Shown piece after piece: positions 62,731-64,000 of a DNA stretch of 64,000 bases. Below the pieces are notes generated by a model. The model saw only the letters and a program-made list of their open reading frames with translations. It was not told the origin of the DNA and made no database searches. Source of the DNA: Pseudomonas chlororaphis (GTDB lineage: Bacteria > Pseudomonadota > Gammaproteobacteria > Pseudomonadales > Pseudomonadaceae); the NCBI RefSeq assembly GCF_003731765.1, contig NZ_MOAL01000004.1, positions 1,426,001 through 1,490,000 of the forward strand, in the 5' to 3' direction. The first letter of the stretch is position 1. Each line of letters opens with the position of its first letter. The translations under genes were made by a program, and so were the position numbers.

Positions 62731-64000
62731 GGTGCCGCGGGACGAGCCGTTGCCCCTGTCGTTTGCCCAGCAACGGCTGTGGTTTATCGCCCAGTTGAAA
62801 GGGGTGGAAAGCGCCTACAACATTCCCATCGCGCTCGGCCTGCGGGGTCGCCTGGATACCGTGGCCCTGCAACGGGCCCTGGCGCGGATCGTCGAACGCC
62901 ATGACAGTCTGCGTAGCCGCTTCACCCTGGACAACGACGAGCCCTGGGTGCAGATCACCCCGGCCGAGGCCGGCTTCCCATTGCCGTGCGAGGACTTGGC
63001 CGGCCAGCCCCTGGACCTGCTGCAGGAACAGGTGCGGGCCTACAGCGCCCAGGCCTTCGACCTGCAACAGGGGCCGCTGATTCGAGGGCAACTGCTGCGC
63101 CTGGCGGATGAGCACCATGTGCTGCTGCTGGCCTTGCACCATATCGTTGCCGACGGCTGGTCGATGGGCGTGCTGACCCGGGAACTGGTGGCGCTGTACC
63201 AGGCCTTCAGCCAGGGCCAGGACGACCCGCTGCCGGCGCTGGCCTTGCAGTACGGCGATTTTGCCGTGTGGCAACGGCGCTGGCTCAGCGGCGAGTTGCT
63301 GCTCAAGCAAAGTGCCTACTGGCAACAAGCCCTGGCCGGCGCCCCGGCCGTGTTGTCGCTGCCCAGTGACCGGCCACGCCCGGCCCAGCAGGATTACGCC
63401 GGTGGCTGTGTCGAGCTGTGCCTGGATGAACGCCTGAGTGCCGGGCTCCAAGCCCTGAGCCAGCGCCATGGCAGCACCGTGTTCATGACCCTGCTGGCGG
63501 GCTGGAGCCTGCTGCTGAGCAAGCTCAGCGGCCAGCCTGACCTGATGATCGGCTCGCCGGTGGCCAACCGCACCCGGGCCGAGGTTGAAGGCTTGATCGG
63601 CCTGTTCGTCAACACCCTGGCCCTGCGCATCGATGTTTCGGCGGCGCACACCGTCGAAGCCCTGCTGGCCCAGGTCAAGGCCGTGACCCTGCAAGCCCAG
63701 GCCCATCAGGACTTGCCGTTCGAGCAGGTGGTGGAAGTCACCCGGCCCCAGCGCAGCCTGTCCCACAGCCCGTTGTTCCAGCACATGCTGGCCTGGGACA
63801 GCGGCTCGGGATCGGCCCTGGTGCTGGGCGACCTGCAACTGGAGGCGGTCAGTGGCGGCGAGCATTTCGCCAAGTTCGACCTGAGCCTGACCCTGGGTCA
63901 GAGCGAAGGGCGGATCGGCGGGTCCCTGGTGTACGCCACGGCCTTGTTCGATCACGCCACGGTCGAGCGTTACCTGGGGTACTTCGAGGCGGTGTTGCAG
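59300..64000 (+). CDS. Lipopeptide NRPS 3 (partial; one full module and a second C domain in window)
   Basis: The first 1567 residues of the terminating synthetase; the frame is open at the window end. The GTG start at 59300 overlaps the NRPS2 stop (GTGA), so it is translationally coupled. A TubC-type docking domain (MSVIELLATLKAKDIQLAL, about residues 1-50) is followed by a dual C/E domain (HHASAGQGD; HHMALDH), an A domain with a Leu pocket (core near 709) and carrier Ser1095. Next comes a C domain of ordinary LCL type (LSFAQQRLWF; HHIVADG at 1280-1286) without the dual motif. Remaining modules and thioesterase domains, expected by analogy with PsoC, lie outside. Confidence 0.94.
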   Translation, partial: MSVIELLATLKAKDIQLALRDEQLIVQGNRQALTEPAVIAQLREYKPVLIEMIRSGQYSAPKSGQVAVPVNGILPGCTRITPSMLTLVQLDQEAIDRLVASVPGGAANVQDIYPLAPLQEGILYHHASAGQGDPYVMQAHFAFDHRPRLEAFAQALQAVIERHDILRTAVLWEGLETPLQVVWRQATLALQEVPLAPADGDILEQLHQRFDARHYRLDVTQAPLIRLAYAEDPANQRLVAVLLFHHMALDHSALDVVRQEMCALLLGQGHLLGPAVPFRNYVAQARLGMGEEEHEAFFRQMLGDIDEPTLPFGLHDVQGDGSAIDEFSLPLDPQLCQGLRAQARQLGVSAASLFHSAWAQVLGALSGKRKVVFGTVLMGRMQGGGDNDRALGMFINTLPFRVDLNGCTVQDGVKAAHARLTTLLRHEHAPLALAQRCSGVSAPAPLFSSLLNYRHSAPASGNLITAWQGISSLNSEERTNYPLTMSVDDLGQGFVLTLLACREVDPQRVCDYLRCALENLVHALEQAPQQALEQVSVLPPAEREQLLALNSPRVDYPQGLTIGQRVAARAATQPDAVAAIHEGQQLTYAELNRRANGLARRLLDLGVQPDDRVAVIARRGLDTLAGLLAVLKAGACYVPIDPAHPFERLSYLLADSAPVALLTQADLRGRLPVFSGPLIELEEGAGSDAACDDPQLLQLTAQHLAYVIYTSGSTGLPKGVMVEHQTLGNLVDWHNQAFDLGPGRHTSSLAGFGFDAMAWEIWPALCAGATLHLPPVQDGTEDLDALLAWWRAQPLDVSFLPTPVAEYAFSQHLEHPTLRTLLIGGDRLRHFSRAQAFEVINNYGPTEATVVATSGRVEAGQVLHIGKPMANARVYLLDEQQRPVPLGVAGELYVGGAGVARGYLNRADLTAERFLHDPFSDQLQARMYRSGDLARWLADGSLEYLGRNDDQVKIRGLRIELGEIENRLNQLAGIREAVVVAREDEPGQPRLVAYFTEQAEVEPLAPAELRQQLLAHLPDYMVPVAYVKLDGLPLTANGKLDQRALPKPDRAATFSRAYEAPLGELETTLAQIWAEVLQVERVGRGDHFFELGGHSLLAMRMVSQVRLQLGVELALGELFANPELAAVAQVLAQAGRSALPPILAVPRDEPLPLSFAQQRLWFIAQLKGVESAYNIPIALGLRGRLDTVALQRALARIVERHDSLRSRFTLDNDEPWVQITPAEAGFPLPCEDLAGQPLDLLQEQVRAYSAQAFDLQQGPLIRGQLLRLADEHHVLLLALHHIVADGWSMGVLTRELVALYQAFSQGQDDPLPALALQYGDFAVWQRRWLSGELLLKQSAYWQQALAGAPAVLSLPSDRPRPAQQDYAGGCVELCLDERLSAGLQALSQRHGSTVFMTLLAGWSLLLSKLSGQPDLMIGSPVANRTRAEVEGLIGLFVNTLALRIDVSAAHTVEALLAQVKAVTLQAQAHQDLPFEQVVEVTRPQRSLSHSPLFQHMLAWDSGSGSALVLGDLQLEAVSGGEHFAKFDLSLTLGQSEGRIGGSLVYATALFDHATVERYLGYFEAVLQ
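62731..64000 (+). other. NRPS3 module 2: LCL-type C domain (partial module)
   Basis: Residue 11. The C domain has HHIVADGWS with the acceptor-donor geometry of LCL domains, and lacks HHxxxxxGD at its N-terminus. It should join an L-residue 10 without epimerising it. The A domain is outside the window. Confidence 0.85.

Noticed and set aside
61091..63955. Minus-strand open frame of 954 codons opposite NRPS3
   Set aside because: Antisense shadow of the NRPS3 coding frame.
1..64000. CRISPR arrays, tRNA/rRNA genes, insertion sequences and prophage genes
   Set aside because: None seen: no regularly spaced short repeats, no cloverleaf or rRNA sequence noticed by eye, and no transposase, integrase or phage protein among the convincing frames.

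Overview
The window is GC-rich gammaproteobacterial chromosome, almost certainly Pseudomonas (fluorescens/putida lineage). The grounds are the gene order mltD-gloB-methyltransferase-rnhA-dnaQ-lysine decarboxylase next to a five-gene peptide ABC transporter (as I recall it from P. aeruginosa PA1807-PA1818), a Pseudomonas-style REP palindrome, and a lipopeptide NRPS locus of Pseudomonas architecture. All calls were made by reading the sequence; no database search was run.

Layout. (1) 1-2.9 kb, minus strand: an iron-uptake cell-surface signalling unit, fecI-like sigma factor, fecR-like anti-sigma regulator and a TonB-dependent siderophore receptor cut by the window edge, with a Fur-box-like site upstream of the sigma gene. 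(2) 3.0-8.0 kb: a secreted XAC2610-like protein, a large unrecognised membrane protein, and a GAF-GGDEF diguanylate cyclase. (3) 8.0-15.5 kb, minus strand: a compact nppA1A2BCD/yej-type peptide ABC importer operon with two solute-binding proteins. (4) 15.6-22.5 kb: housekeeping core: mltD and gloB (minus), then a yafS-like methyltransferase, rnhA, dnaQ and ldcA (plus). (5) 22.5-26.9 kb: a GNAT acetyltransferase, a LysR regulator, a small hypothetical gene, an NADPH-FMN reductase and a minimal arsR-arsB arsenite-efflux pair with a clear palindromic operator. (6) 26.9-64 kb: a cyclic-lipopeptide locus. A NodT/OprM-type outer-membrane lipoprotein and a LuxR-type regulator overlap by ATGA and are divergent from three collinear NRPS genes, the third running off the window.

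The NRPS genes carry 2, 7 and at least 2 modules. Specificity residues read by eye give acyl-Val1-Glu2-Leu3-Leu4-Gln5-Thr6-Val7-Leu8-Ser9-Leu10-X11. The nine condensation domains of modules 2-10 carry the extra N-terminal HHxxxxxGD motif of dual condensation/epimerisation domains, while module 11 has an ordinary LCL-type C domain, so residues 1-9 are predicted D and residue 10 L. The 2/7/n split and residue pattern resemble putisolvin (Leu-Glu-Leu-Ile-Gln-Ser-Val-Ile-Ser-Leu-Val-Ser) but differ at several positions, notably 1 and 6, so the product is probably an uncharacterised putisolvin-like lipopeptide.

The most unusual small-scale feature is a 13-codon leader ORF with the only good ribosome-binding site upstream of NRPS1. 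Its stop overlaps the NRPS1 start (ATGA), suggesting translational coupling of the initiating synthetase. A perfect 16-bp inverted repeat lies just before it, and two strong hairpins sit in the 279-bp NRPS1-NRPS2 gap.
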